From NCBI GenBank assembly GCA_002407855.1, contig DHPF01000006.1, positions 1 through 64,000 on the forward strand: 64,000 bases of DNA, given 5' to 3'. Origin of the DNA: Bacteroidales bacterium UBA5371. Its GTDB lineage: Bacteria > Bacteroidota > Bacteroidia > Bacteroidales > P3. Each line of letters opens with the position of its first letter. Position 1 is the first letter of the stretch. Below the pieces are notes generated by a model. It made no database searches and was not told the DNA's origin. It saw only the letters and a program-made list of their open reading frames with translations. Position numbers and translations under genes: made by a program. This document shows positions 26,221 to 34,575 of the stretch, piece after piece.

Positions 26221-27618
26221 TTAGTAGCCAAGGATTTTTAGCATTGACTTATGGCTTTGTTCTTTTGCAAAAAGCTTGGTGTACCATTCTCCATTTTCGT
26301 CCTTACCTAAAATAATATGCTTAGGTTGAGGAATTAAACAATGCTGAATTCCACCATAACCTGCCAACGACTCTTGATATGCACCCGTATGGAAGAAACC
26401 AATGTATAACGGCTCGTTATCATCATTACTATATTTAGGTAAGAAAACAGCATTAGAATGAGCTTCTGCACTATAATAGTCTTGACTATCGCAAGTTAAG
26501 CCTCCTAAAAATACTCTTTGATATTCGTTGTCCCATTTATTAATTGGCAAAAGAATAAACCTTTGACCAATTCCCCAAGTGTCAGGAAGTGTGGTAATAA
26601 AAGAAGAGTCAATCATATACCATACCTCTCTATCGTTTTGCCTCTTTTGATCAATAATAGAATATAAAATACAGCCTGACTCTCCAACAGTGAAAGACCC
26701 AAACTCCGTAAAGATATTAGGTTCTGTAACCTCTTGCTTGTTGCAAATATCCTTAATCTGAGCTAAGATTTCTTCTGCCATATACTCATAATTGTAAGAA
26801 AATGCTAAGGAATTCTTAATAGGGAAGCCTCCTCCAATATTTAAAGAATCTAAATCAGGACACACTTTTTTTAATTCGCAATATAAATTCACACATTTCT
26901 GCAATTCATTCCAGTAATAAGCAGAATCTTTAATTCCTGTATTAATAAAGAAATGAAGCATTTTTAGTTTAAATTTAGGATTTGTTGCAATATTGGTCTT
27001 ATAAAAATCAATAATATCATTATATCTAATACCCAATCGTGAAGTATAGAAATCAAACATAGGTTCCTCTTCGGCTGCAATTCTAATCCCGATTTGACAT
27101 TCTTTGTTGATGTGTTCGTTCAAAAGCATTATTTCTTCTTTGTTATCAATGATAGGAATAACGTTTGTAAAATCATTCTCAACCAATTCTCCTATATTTT
27201 CAATATATTGAGGTCGCTTAAACCCATTGCAAATTATGTATTGATCCTTGTTAATCTTGCCTTGCTGATGCAATTCATTAATTAAATTAATATCAAAAGC
27301 TGATGAGGTTTCTATGTTTACATCGTTGGCTAAGACCTCTTCCATTACAAATGAAAAATGAGAGCTCTTAGTGCAATAACAATAGTTGTAGGTCCCTTCG
27401 TAGTCCACCTTTGCAATAGCCACGTTAAACAACCTTTTAGCTCTTTGAATTTGAGCACCAATCTTCGGCAAATAGGTTATTTTTAATGGAGTTCCATATT
27501 GCTTAATTACGTCCATAAGAGGAATGTTATGGAAATTCAATTCGTTGTCTTCAACAATGAATTCTTCTTGAGGAAACTCAAAAGTTTGCTCAATCAAATC
27601 AATATACTTATTTTTCAT
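26221..27618 (-). CDS. speA: Arginine decarboxylase-like PLP enzyme (fold type III)
   Basis: Cytoplasmic PLP-dependent decarboxylase of the alanine-racemase-like fold, 465 residues. It resembles the compact arginine decarboxylases of Bacteroidota (KYIDLIEQTFEFPQEEF, PLMDVIKQYGTPLKITYLPKI at the N-terminus). A probable PLP lysine is Lys84 in YCYCTKSS. LNIGGGFPIKNS is the phosphate-binding glycine loop, and LGGLTCDSQDYY carries the Cys-Asp pair typical of these decarboxylases. Expected product is agmatine for polyamine synthesis. Another basic-amino-acid or carboxynorspermidine substrate is possible. Confidence 0.8.
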   Translation of the reverse strand: MKNKYIDLIEQTFEFPQEEFIVEDNELNFHNIPLMDVIKQYGTPLKITYLPKIGAQIQRAKRLFNVAIAKVDYEGTYNYCYCTKSSHFSFVMEEVLANDVNIETSSAFDINLINELHQQGKINKDQYIICNGFKRPQYIENIGELVENDFTNVIPIIDNKEEIMLLNEHINKECQIGIRIAAEEEPMFDFYTSRLGIRYNDIIDFYKTNIATNPKFKLKMLHFFINTGIKDSAYYWNELQKCVNLYCELKKVCPDLDSLNIGGGFPIKNSLAFSYNYEYMAEEILAQIKDICNKQEVTEPNIFTEFGSFTVGESGCILYSIIDQKRQNDREVWYMIDSSFITTLPDTWGIGQRFILLPINKWDNEYQRVFLGGLTCDSQDYYSAEAHSNAVFLPKYSNDDNEPLYIGFFHTGAYQESLAGYGGIQHCLIPQPKHIILGKDENGEWYTKLFAKEQSHKSMLKILGY

Positions 27619-27761
27619 TTTGCTAATCTAATTTATATAAATACCTAATTTTATACTCATTTAAGTGAATTAGGTTGCAAATATCCGACAAATCTATTTA
27701 AGATGAAAATATTTGGTATTAATTTTTTGTAAAATATTGACTATTGCAAAGAAATAATGAT

Positions 27762-27769
27762 TAATTTTG
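27762..27769 (+). promoter_or_regulatory. FKBP gene promoter -7 element
   Basis: TAATTTTG followed by CA. The implied leader of about 115 nt is A-rich and shows no clear structure. The -33 spacing is not convincing. Confidence 0.55.
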
Positions 27770-27892
27770 CAAACTTGTTTTACTAATACATTAAACAAGA
27801 TAATAAGAAAAACACTATACAATATAATATATTGTAAAAATATAGTAGATTAAGCAAAAATAGAAATTAAATAACAAATAACAAAAAATAAA

Positions 27893-28624
27893 ATGAAACA
27901 AATAGTTTTAAAATCCGCTGTACTTATAGTAATGATATCAACAATATTTACAGCTTGTTCACAAAAGAAAGAAGTATCAAAAGGAGATTTAAAGAATTTA
28001 ACCGACTCGGCATCCTATTGCTTGGGAGCTAATATGGGAATGCAAATGAAGCAAGATGGAATTGAAATCAATCCAGAGGTTTTGATGAATGCTTTTTATA
28101 CAACATTTGAAGGCGACACTAACTTTATTATTAAACAAGAACAAATGCAGGAAGTAATGATGAAGTTTCAGCAAAGCATACAAGAAAAACAAAAATCAGA
28201 TGCAGCAGAGAAGGGGAAAGTTAATCGTGAAAAGGCAGATAAATTCTTAGCAGAGAATAAAACCAAAGAAGGAGTTAAAACCACTCCATCGGGTCTTCAA
28301 ATCAAAGTTCTCAAACAAGGAAGTGGCAAAACCCCAACACTTCAAGATAGGGTTAGGATACAATATCGTCTCAAATTATTAGATGGAAAAGTTGTAGAAA
28401 GCACCTTCGAAAGAGGACAAGACCCTGTTATTATGGGATTAAATGGCATAATACCGGGTATGGCAGAAGGTTTACAACTTATGCAAGAGGGAGGCTCATA
28501 TCAAATTTGGGTACATCCCGACTTAGGTTATGGAGATATGGACTCCCCAGAACTACCAGCAGGAAGTTTACTTAGTTTTGAAGTAGAGCTAATTGAAGTA
28601 GTGAAAGATGCTCCACAAAAATAA
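27893..28624 (+). CDS. FKBP-type peptidyl-prolyl isomerase lipoprotein
   Basis: Periplasmic lipoprotein chaperone of the Mip/FkpA type, 243 residues. The signal ends in a lipobox Thr-Ala-Cys with Cys22. An N-terminal helical dimerisation domain follows (LTDSASYCLGANMGMQMKQDGIEINPEVLMNAF, typical FKBP_N). The C-terminal FKBP domain has GVKTTPSGLQIKVLKQGSG, VRIQYRLKLLDGKVVEST, IPGMAEGLQLMQEGGSYQIWVHPDLGYG and ends LLSFEVELIEV. It is single, with its own promoter and two following hairpins. Confidence 0.95.
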   Translation: MKQIVLKSAVLIVMISTIFTACSQKKEVSKGDLKNLTDSASYCLGANMGMQMKQDGIEINPEVLMNAFYTTFEGDTNFIIKQEQMQEVMMKFQQSIQEKQKSDAAEKGKVNREKADKFLAENKTKEGVKTTPSGLQIKVLKQGSGKTPTLQDRVRIQYRLKLLDGKVVESTFERGQDPVIMGLNGIIPGMAEGLQLMQEGGSYQIWVHPDLGYGDMDSPELPAGSLLSFEVELIEVVKDAPQK

Positions 28625-28652
28625 GTAACACATTATAATAAAAATATTCGAT

Positions 28653-28694
28653 AAACCTGATTTATTTTTAGTAATAAATCAGGTTTTATTTATT
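28653..28694 (+). terminator. FKBP gene terminator
   Basis: AAACCTGATTTATT (28653-28666) and AATAAATCAGGTTT (28673-28686) form a perfect 14-bp stem with a 6-base loop, followed by TATTTATT. Confidence 0.85.
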
Positions 28695-28705
28695 ACTATA
28701 ATTTT

Positions 28706-28748
28706 AACTACCTAATAATAATGTATTATATTAGGTAGTTTTGTTTCC
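28706..28748 (+). terminator. Second hairpin after the FKBP gene
   Basis: AACTACCTAATA (28706-28717) and TATTAGGTAGTT (28729-28740) form a perfect 12-bp stem followed by TTGTTT. It is probably a back-up terminator. Confidence 0.6.
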
Positions 28749-28749
28749 A

Positions 28750-28832
28750 AGTCATTCATATTTAGACACAATAGAATCAAGTTTCCGTAAAATAGAATAA
28801 GGATTCATTTTATTGAAATAAGGAGTTGATAA
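28750..28832 (+). repeat. 21-bp phased intergenic array E
   Basis: Four 21-bp units; the best begins AGAATCAAGTTTCCG with the core at 28777-28778, and the others hold phase at 28756, 28798 and 28819. The heptad frame is interrupted by a stop in the second good unit, unlike in arrays A, C, D and F. Confidence 0.68.
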
Positions 28833-28871
28833 AATTAAACCTTATTTACATAATAATTAATGTAGTTTATG

Positions 28872-28960
28872 TTCAATTAAACAAGGTTTGTTTCTAAGTA
28901 AATTGAATTGTGTAATAGTTAATTACTATTGATTGAGGTATGAAAGTCTATTAGGACTTT
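28872..28960. other. Hairpin-rich noncoding stretch before queA
   Basis: Three hairpins lie in series: TTCAATT/AATTGAA (28872-28907, with inner AAACAA/TTGTTT), AATAGT/ACTATT (28914-28930) and AAAGTC/GACTTT (28943-28960). They sit in the 522-base gap 28625-29146, which otherwise holds the FKBP terminators, array E and the queA promoter. No promoter of the TAnnTTTG type precedes them, so a small RNA is only a possibility. Confidence 0.3.
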
Positions 28961-29066
28961 ACTCCCTTAAACAAAAACCTATTATCAATTAAACAATATT
29001 TATATTAATAATACATTTATTATCAAATGGTTTAATGCGAAAATTGAATAATTATTGTTAAATTGC

Positions 29067-29097
29067 TTGACAAAAGTTGTTTTCGGTATTATCTTTG
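29067..29097 (+). promoter_or_regulatory. queA operon promoter
   Basis: TTG (29067-29069), 20 bp, TATCTTTG (29090-29097) followed by CA. Confidence 0.75.
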
Positions 29098-29146
29098 CAT
29101 TTTTGTTGTTTTTCCTAATTAAGAATTAACTTTATAATATATTTAT

Positions 29147-30202
29147 ATGAAACTTTCCCAGTTTAAGTACAATTTGCCAAAGGAGCTTATTGCAGAAAAG
29201 CCTATTCCAAGTAGAGATGGCTCTCGTATGATGGTCATAAATCGTAAAGAGCAATCCATCCAACACAAAATGTTTACCGACATTTTAGAGTATTTTGATG
29301 AAAATGACCTCTTTATCTTTAATGATACAAAGGTGTTTCCTGCTCGTTTGTATGGAACAAAAGAGAAAACTAATGCCAGAATAGCTGTCTTTTTACTCAG
29401 AGAGATAAATTCCGATACACGTTTATGGGATATTTTGGTTGATCCTGCCAGAAAGATAAGGATAGGAAATAAACTCTATTTTGGTGATAATGATGAGCTT
29501 GTTGCAGAAGTGATTGATAATACAACTTCAAGGGGAAGAACCCTTAGATTTCTATTTGACGGCACTCATGATGAGTTTCATAAGGTATTACATAAATTAG
29601 GAAATACTCCAATTCCTGATGATTTACTAAAAATCAGAGATATTATACCTGAGGATAAAGAACGTTACCAAACTATTTATGCAAAAAATGAAGGTGCTGT
29701 GGTTGCTCCAACTGCTGGTTTCCATTTCTCAAAGCAACTCCTTAAACGTTTAGAAATAAAGGGTTGTGAGTTTGCTTATGTAACCTTACATTCTGGTTTG
29801 GGTAATTTCCGTCCTATTGAGGTGGAAGACTTAACCAAGCATAAGATGGATTCCGAAGAAATGCATGTCAATCAAGAAAATGCAAATATTATCAACTCTG
29901 CCATAGAGAGAAAAAGTAAGGTTTGTTGTGTTGGCACAACAACTATGAAAGCTTTGGAAAGTTCAACAACCATCTCTAATAGGATAGTTCCTTTTTCGGG
30001 TTGGTCCAATAAATTTATCTTCCCTCCTTATGATTTTGGGGTGTCTTCATCATTTGTTACTAATTTCCACCCACCAATGTCGTCCATGCTTATGATTGCA
30101 GCTGCTTTTGGAGGATATGAATTAATTATGGAAGCCTACAAACAGGCAATAAGTGAGAAATATAAGTTCTTAACCTACGGAGATGCAATGCTTATCATCT
30201 AA
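29147..30202 (+). CDS. queA: S-adenosylmethionine:tRNA ribosyltransferase-isomerase
   Basis: Makes epoxyqueuosine in tRNA by transferring the ribosyl part of SAM to preQ1 at the wobble position. Family motifs run throughout: YNLPKELIAEKPIPSRDGSRMMV, FNDTKVFPARLYGTK, YQTIYAKNEGAVVAPTAGFHFS, LHSGLGNFRPIEVEDLTKHKMDSE, VGTTTMKALES and TNFHPPMSSMLMIAAAFGG. The 351 residues are full-length. The following ispD overlaps its 3' end by 20 bases, so the two are translationally coupled. Confidence 0.98.
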   Translation: MKLSQFKYNLPKELIAEKPIPSRDGSRMMVINRKEQSIQHKMFTDILEYFDENDLFIFNDTKVFPARLYGTKEKTNARIAVFLLREINSDTRLWDILVDPARKIRIGNKLYFGDNDELVAEVIDNTTSRGRTLRFLFDGTHDEFHKVLHKLGNTPIPDDLLKIRDIIPEDKERYQTIYAKNEGAVVAPTAGFHFSKQLLKRLEIKGCEFAYVTLHSGLGNFRPIEVEDLTKHKMDSEEMHVNQENANIINSAIERKSKVCCVGTTTMKALESSTTISNRIVPFSGWSNKFIFPPYDFGVSSSFVTNFHPPMSSMLMIAAAFGGYELIMEAYKQAISEKYKFLTYGDAMLII

Positions 30203-30902
30203 TCCTTACTATATGATTTTGCTTGGAGCAGGCAAAGGACTTAGAATGGAGAATGATATTCCAAAACAATTCCTTCCTCTCTTAGGTAAACCTATTCTAA
30301 TGAGGACAATTGAGAGAGTAAACCAAGCTCTTGAAGGGATTAATATTATTTTAGTTCTTCCAAAAGATTTTATAGGGTATTGGAACTTACTATGCAGGGA
30401 ATATAGTTTCAAAATAAAGCATAGTGTTGTTGAGGGTGGACAGCAGAGGTTTTTTTCGGTAAAAAATGCTTTGGATACAATTACAAACGATAATGCAATT
30501 GTTGGTGTTCATGATGGGGTTAGACCTTTGGTTTCTGTTGATTTAATTAGAAATTCTTTTTTTAGGGCAGCCAATAATGAAAATATTGTATCAGCAGTTA
30601 ATCCTTATGAAACTATAAGAGTTAGCAATACCGATAATAATAGCGAAACCACAACTCTTGATAGAAATAAGGTTTGGCTTGTTCAAACGCCTCAATGTTT
30701 CAATATTAAAGTTTTAAGAGAAGCTTATTCGCAGGATTATCAAGCCAAATTTACTGATGATAGTTCAGTTGTAGAGAGTTTAGGCTATGAGATTAGTTTG
30801 ATTCAAGGTAGCAGAGAGAATATTAAGATTACTAACAAAATAGACTTTGCTTTGGCAGAGTTATTATTAGAAGAAATCAGAGATAATGGAATTAGAGATT
30901 AG
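30183..30902 (+). CDS. ispD: 2-C-methyl-D-erythritol 4-phosphate cytidylyltransferase
   Basis: Third step of the MEP isoprenoid pathway, making CDP-methylerythritol. The nucleotide-binding loop is GAGKGLRM (residues 15-22) with Lys28 in PKQF. GVHDGVRPLVS, QTPQCFN, FTDDSSVVE and the C-terminal GSRENIKITNKIDFALAE are the IspD signatures. It starts 20 bases inside queA; starting at the later Met11 would cut the first beta strand, so the first ATG is kept. It overlaps the next gene by 17 bases. Confidence 0.93.
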   Translation: MQCLSSNPYYMILLGAGKGLRMENDIPKQFLPLLGKPILMRTIERVNQALEGINIILVLPKDFIGYWNLLCREYSFKIKHSVVEGGQQRFFSVKNALDTITNDNAIVGVHDGVRPLVSVDLIRNSFFRAANNENIVSAVNPYETIRVSNTDNNSETTTLDRNKVWLVQTPQCFNIKVLREAYSQDYQAKFTDDSSVVESLGYEISLIQGSRENIKITNKIDFALAELLLEEIRDNGIRD

Positions 30903-32295
30903 AGATTTATTTTTAAAGACTTTTTCTTGTGAGATTGATAGCATGGAACCCATATCGGCACATGGCTCTTCACGGAAGTATTTCAGATGTTATTCGCAAA
31001 AAATTACTTGTTTGGCTGCTTTTGGTAATGATAAAAAAGAGAATATTGCATTTATAGACTACGCTAAACAACTTTTTGAAAGAGGCATTTCTGTTCCAAA
31101 AGTTTATGCCGATAATTTAGAAAAAGGTATATATCTTATTGAAGATTTAGGCAATACAACCCTTTTTGATTTAATAGTTTTGCAACAAGAAGGAAAGTTT
31201 TTAACAAAGGATTTGAAGCAAATATATTATAAGGTTATAGAAGAATTACCAAAAATTCAAATTAATGGGGGTAAAAATTTTGATTACTCTAATGCTTATC
31301 CACGAAAAGCCTTCGACAAACAATCTATTGCATGGGACTTAAACTATTTCAAATATTATTTTCTAAAACTTTCTGGTATAGAATATGACGAACAGGATTT
31401 GGAGAATGATTTCCTTGTTCTGACCAACTTTTTGCTTTTTGCAGATGATAAGTATTTTCTTTTTAGAGATTTCCAGTCAAGAAATATAATGGTAGACAGC
31501 TCTAAGATTTCTTTTGTAGATTTTCAAGGAGGACGAAAAGGTGCATTACAATATGATTTAGCTTCTTTACTTTATGATGCTAAAGCTAATCTCTCACCTG
31601 AATTTAGAGAAGAATTGCTTGAAAAATATCTCATGGAGCTTGAAAAATACTTAGAATTTGATAAAAAAGAGTTCAAAAATCTCTTCTATGGCTTTGTTTA
31701 TATTAGAATTATGCAGGCAATGGGAGCTTATGGATTTAGAGGTTATTTTGAAAGGAAGGAGCATTTCTTAAAAAGTATTCCATATGTTTTGGATAATTTG
31801 AAATGGCTTGAACAAAACATTAAGTTAAATATTAATATACCTACTCTTAAAGCTATTTTCAAAGAGATGATACTTTCTTCTAAATTAAGAGAAATTTCTA
31901 CTCAAAAACTTAAAGTTACAATAAAAAGCTTCTCTTTTAAGAAGGGTTATCCCTATGATTTATCGGGAAATGGCGGAGGTTTTGTCTTTGATTGTAGAGC
32001 CATTAATAACCCCGGACGTTATCCTGAATTTAAGTTCCTAACAGGTAAAGACCAAGCAGTAATAGATTTCTTAGATAAAGAAAAGGATGCTCATACTTTT
32101 TTTGAAAATGCTTTGAATATGGTTAATAATAGTATTTATACTTACACAAAACGCAATTTTACTCATCTAATGGTATGTTTTGGATGTACGGGAGGACAAC
32201 ATCGCTCAGTTTATTTTGCGGAAAAGCTAACAAAAGTCCTTTCTCAAAATGTTGATATTGAAATTGTTTTAGAGCATCTTGAACAAAATAAATAA
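30886..32295 (+). CDS. Fusion of an AmgK-like sugar kinase and a RapZ C-terminal domain
   Basis: Two domains in 469 residues. Residues about 1-320 are an aminoglycoside-phosphotransferase fold of the AmgK/amino-sugar kinase type: VPKVYADNLEKGIYLIEDLG, catalytic-loop equivalent LFRDFQSRN near 190-200 and metal motif VDFQGGRKGALQYDLASLL near 210-228. Residues about 340-469 are a RapZ C-terminal domain: FKKGYPYDLSGNGGGFVFDCRAINNPGR, TGKDQAVIDFL and VCFGCTGGQHRSVYFAEKL. RapZ in enterobacteria senses glucosamine-6-phosphate. The fusion suggests amino-sugar phosphorylation coupled to sensing, which is inference. It overlaps ispD by 17 bases. Confidence 0.88.
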   Translation: MELEIRDLFLKTFSCEIDSMEPISAHGSSRKYFRCYSQKITCLAAFGNDKKENIAFIDYAKQLFERGISVPKVYADNLEKGIYLIEDLGNTTLFDLIVLQQEGKFLTKDLKQIYYKVIEELPKIQINGGKNFDYSNAYPRKAFDKQSIAWDLNYFKYYFLKLSGIEYDEQDLENDFLVLTNFLLFADDKYFLFRDFQSRNIMVDSSKISFVDFQGGRKGALQYDLASLLYDAKANLSPEFREELLEKYLMELEKYLEFDKKEFKNLFYGFVYIRIMQAMGAYGFRGYFERKEHFLKSIPYVLDNLKWLEQNIKLNINIPTLKAIFKEMILSSKLREISTQKLKVTIKSFSFKKGYPYDLSGNGGGFVFDCRAINNPGRYPEFKFLTGKDQAVIDFLDKEKDAHTFFENALNMVNNSIYTYTKRNFTHLMVCFGCTGGQHRSVYFAEKLTKVLSQNVDIEIVLEHLEQNK

Positions 32296-32336
32296 AATAA
32301 TAGTTCTAAATTAGGTCTTTTTCAAGTAAAATATCC

Positions 32337-32344
32337 TAAATTTG
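32337..32344 (+). promoter_or_regulatory. Promoter -7 element of the hypothetical-DUF3822-rsmD operon
   Basis: TAAATTTG followed by CA, 54 bases before the ATG at 32398. The -33 region is weak. Confidence 0.55.
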
Positions 32345-32397
32345 CAGACAATTACAGATAGTTTTTTTCTTTATAAAATAAAAATGTATTAAAAAAT

Positions 32398-33030
32398 ATG
32401 AAACCAAGAACCATTATCTCAATTGTACTTATTGCAGCAATACTTGTATTAGCCTATGTTTTATATGCAAGCATACTGCGTCCAGTTAAGTTTGAAAATG
32501 AATACGACAAACGTTCCGAAGAAGTTATTAACAAACTAAAAGATATTAGAACGATTCAAGAAGCCTTTAAAAGCACTAATGGAAGATATTGTAGCGATAT
32601 AGACTCCCTTATGACATTCCTTGAAGTTGGTAGAGTTAATATGGTAAAGAAATTTGGTGTAGTTCCAGATTCATTAACAGAAGCACAAGCTCTGAAAGCT
32701 GGCATTATAAAAAGAGATACTGTGCAAGTAAATCCATTAGAAATGCTTATTGAGGAAGGACGTCTAATAACTCATAAAGACCAATTAAAGAACTTGAAAT
32801 ATATCCCTTTTTCTGACAATCAAGTTTTCGAAATTAGAGCAGATATAATCCAAAGAAGCGGTATCCCTGTTCCTACATTTGAAGCAACAGCTCCAATAAT
32901 GACCTATACAAAAGGTATGAATGAGCAAGATGTAATCAATTGGAAAGCCGATTTAGAAGGAAAAGACCGTTATCCAGGTTGGAAAGTTGGGGACGTTACC
33001 CAACCAATAACTGATGGAAATTGGGAATAA
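32398..33030 (+). CDS. Hypothetical protein with one N-terminal membrane anchor
   Basis: 210 residues. A short basic N-terminus and a hydrophobic segment (residues about 6-26) anchor it in the inner membrane. The rest is predicted outside, with an early helix (DKRSEEVINKLKDIRTIQEAFKSTNGRYCSDIDSLMTFL) whose layout recalls pilin-like proteins, though no prepilin peptidase site is visible. I do not recognise a named family. It is 13 bases upstream of the DUF3822 gene and appears to be in one operon with it and rsmD. Confidence 0.75.
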   Translation: MKPRTIISIVLIAAILVLAYVLYASILRPVKFENEYDKRSEEVINKLKDIRTIQEAFKSTNGRYCSDIDSLMTFLEVGRVNMVKKFGVVPDSLTEAQALKAGIIKRDTVQVNPLEMLIEEGRLITHKDQLKNLKYIPFSDNQVFEIRADIIQRSGIPVPTFEATAPIMTYTKGMNEQDVINWKADLEGKDRYPGWKVGDVTQPITDGNWE

Positions 33031-33043
33031 AATATAATTAGAT

Positions 33044-33880
33044 ATGGATACTTTTAAGCTAATAAAATTTCTTAAAACAGATGAGAGTATTCTATCAGAA
33101 GATACAGATTTATCCATCTGTTTGAGTGCAGATGGATTTTTCTTTTCATTGATAGACAAAAGATATCGTCTGAAAGCAATAGGAGAATTTAAAGTAGATT
33201 TGAATTCGGGTATTACAGCAGTTATGTCAAATCTAAGAAAATGCTTTGCAGAAGTAGATATTCGTTTGTTTAACTTCAATAAAATAAGAATAATAACTCC
33301 AACAAATAAAAATATTTTTATTCCACACAAACTCTACGACAATACAAAATCAAAAGAATACCTTCGTTCAGTTAGCCTAATAACAGGAACAGACACAATT
33401 ATTGAAAGCATATCAGATCGTTTAGATACAGTTTCAGTATTTGCGACCCCAATGTACCAAAATTCAGGTATAAAGATACTTATGCCAAAGGCGGAATTTC
33501 TTTCCCAACATCAAATAATGGCAGAATATGGCTTTGAAATATCTAAACTAACCAATAATACCGTAGTACTTCATCGCAGAGAAGAGGTATGTGATATTGT
33601 TATTTACAAAGGCTCACAATTCGTACTAAGCAATTCTTTCAACTTCACAAATGAAAATGATATGATATACCATATCATATTTACCTTAGACCAATTACAG
33701 ATAGACACTGCAGAAGTAACTTTTCTAATAACGGGTAGTTCCTATACCTTGGAAGAAAAACAAATGCTAAGCAAATTCATAAAGAATGTATCGTATGCCA
33801 ATCCAATGGAAACCATAAAGGTAGGGATAGAATTTGATGGCTTAGATATTCAGAAATATTTCCTTGTGCTCTGCAAATGA
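33044..33880 (+). CDS. DUF3822 family protein
   Basis: 278 residues. N-terminal LSICLSADGFFFSLID and the generally acidic beta/alpha alternation resemble the DUF3822 family of Bacteroidota. Those proteins have an actin/ASKHA-like look and commonly sit directly before rsmD, as here with a 4-base ATGA overlap. Function is unknown. The conserved coupling to an rRNA methyltransferase hints at a role linked to ribosome assembly or simply shared expression. Confidence 0.78.
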   Translation: MDTFKLIKFLKTDESILSEDTDLSICLSADGFFFSLIDKRYRLKAIGEFKVDLNSGITAVMSNLRKCFAEVDIRLFNFNKIRIITPTNKNIFIPHKLYDNTKSKEYLRSVSLITGTDTIIESISDRLDTVSVFATPMYQNSGIKILMPKAEFLSQHQIMAEYGFEISKLTNNTVVLHRREEVCDIVIYKGSQFVLSNSFNFTNENDMIYHIIFTLDQLQIDTAEVTFLITGSSYTLEEKQMLSKFIKNVSYANPMETIKVGIEFDGLDIQKYFLVLCK

Positions 33881-34425
33881 GAATAATTGCAGGCCAGTTT
33901 AGAGGAAGGCGAATAAACACTCCACACAATCTTCCGGTTAGACCAACAACCGATTTAGCAAAAGAAAGTCTTTTTAACATCCTCCGAAATCAAATAGATT
34001 TCGAACAAATATCAGTTTTAGACCTTTTTTCAGGTACAGGAAGCATCTCTTTTGAATTTATCTCAAGAGGAGCTCAAAGAGTTACATCAGTGGATAAAGA
34101 CGAACGATGTATTGAATTTATAAAAAAAACACAGGCCGAATTAAAAATAAATAACCTTTTTGCTCTAAGACAAGATGTATTTGTTTTTTTAGGACGCTCT
34201 CAATTGAGCTTTGACTTAGTTTTTGCAGACCCACCCTACGATTTAAAACAATTTCCAATAATCCCTAATTTAGTTTTGGATAATTTTGTATCTACGGGAG
34301 GATTATTTATTTTGGAACATCCAAAAGAGTATTCCTTTAAAGATAATCCAATGTTTTTAGAACAAAGAAATTATGGTAAAGTTAATTTTACTTTCTTTGA
34401 GAAAAAAGAAGTATTAATTAGATAA
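33877..34425 (+). CDS. rsmD: 16S rRNA (guanine(966)-N(2))-methyltransferase
   Basis: SAM-dependent methyltransferase acting on 16S rRNA G966 during 30S assembly. MRIIAGQFRGRRI and PVRPTTDLAKESLFNIL are family-specific. The SAM site is VLDLFSGTGSISFEFISRGA, and the catalytic motif IV is Asp-Pro-Pro-Tyr (residues 118-121, FADPPYDL). The 182 residues are full-length. The ATG overlaps the DUF3822 stop by four bases. Array F follows within a few bases of the stop. Confidence 0.96.
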   Translation: MRIIAGQFRGRRINTPHNLPVRPTTDLAKESLFNILRNQIDFEQISVLDLFSGTGSISFEFISRGAQRVTSVDKDERCIEFIKKTQAELKINNLFALRQDVFVFLGRSQLSFDLVFADPPYDLKQFPIIPNLVLDNFVSTGGLFILEHPKEYSFKDNPMFLEQRNYGKVNFTFFEKKEVLIR

Positions 34426-34427
34426 TA

Positions 34428-34553
34428 CTAAAACAAAGATTCGTTAAATTAAAACGAAGTTTCAGTAAATTAGAATCAAGAGTCAATAAATTAGAATCAA
34501 GTTTCAGTAACTTGAAATCAAGTTTAATTAAACTCAAACCAAGACAGCTAAAT
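34428..34553 (+). repeat. 21-bp phased intergenic array F (best example)
   Basis: Six consecutive 21-bp units fill the gap between two convergent genes. The core dinucleotide falls at 34434, 34455, 34476, 34497, 34518 and 34539. Two central units start AGAATCAAG; flanking units drift but keep length exactly. The frame is open from about 34422 to a TAG after the array and spells heptads with Leu at one position and Phe/Val/Leu four residues later. No ATG was seen in this frame. Confidence 0.85.
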
Positions 34554-34575
34554 TTTATAGAATAGAGAAATATTA

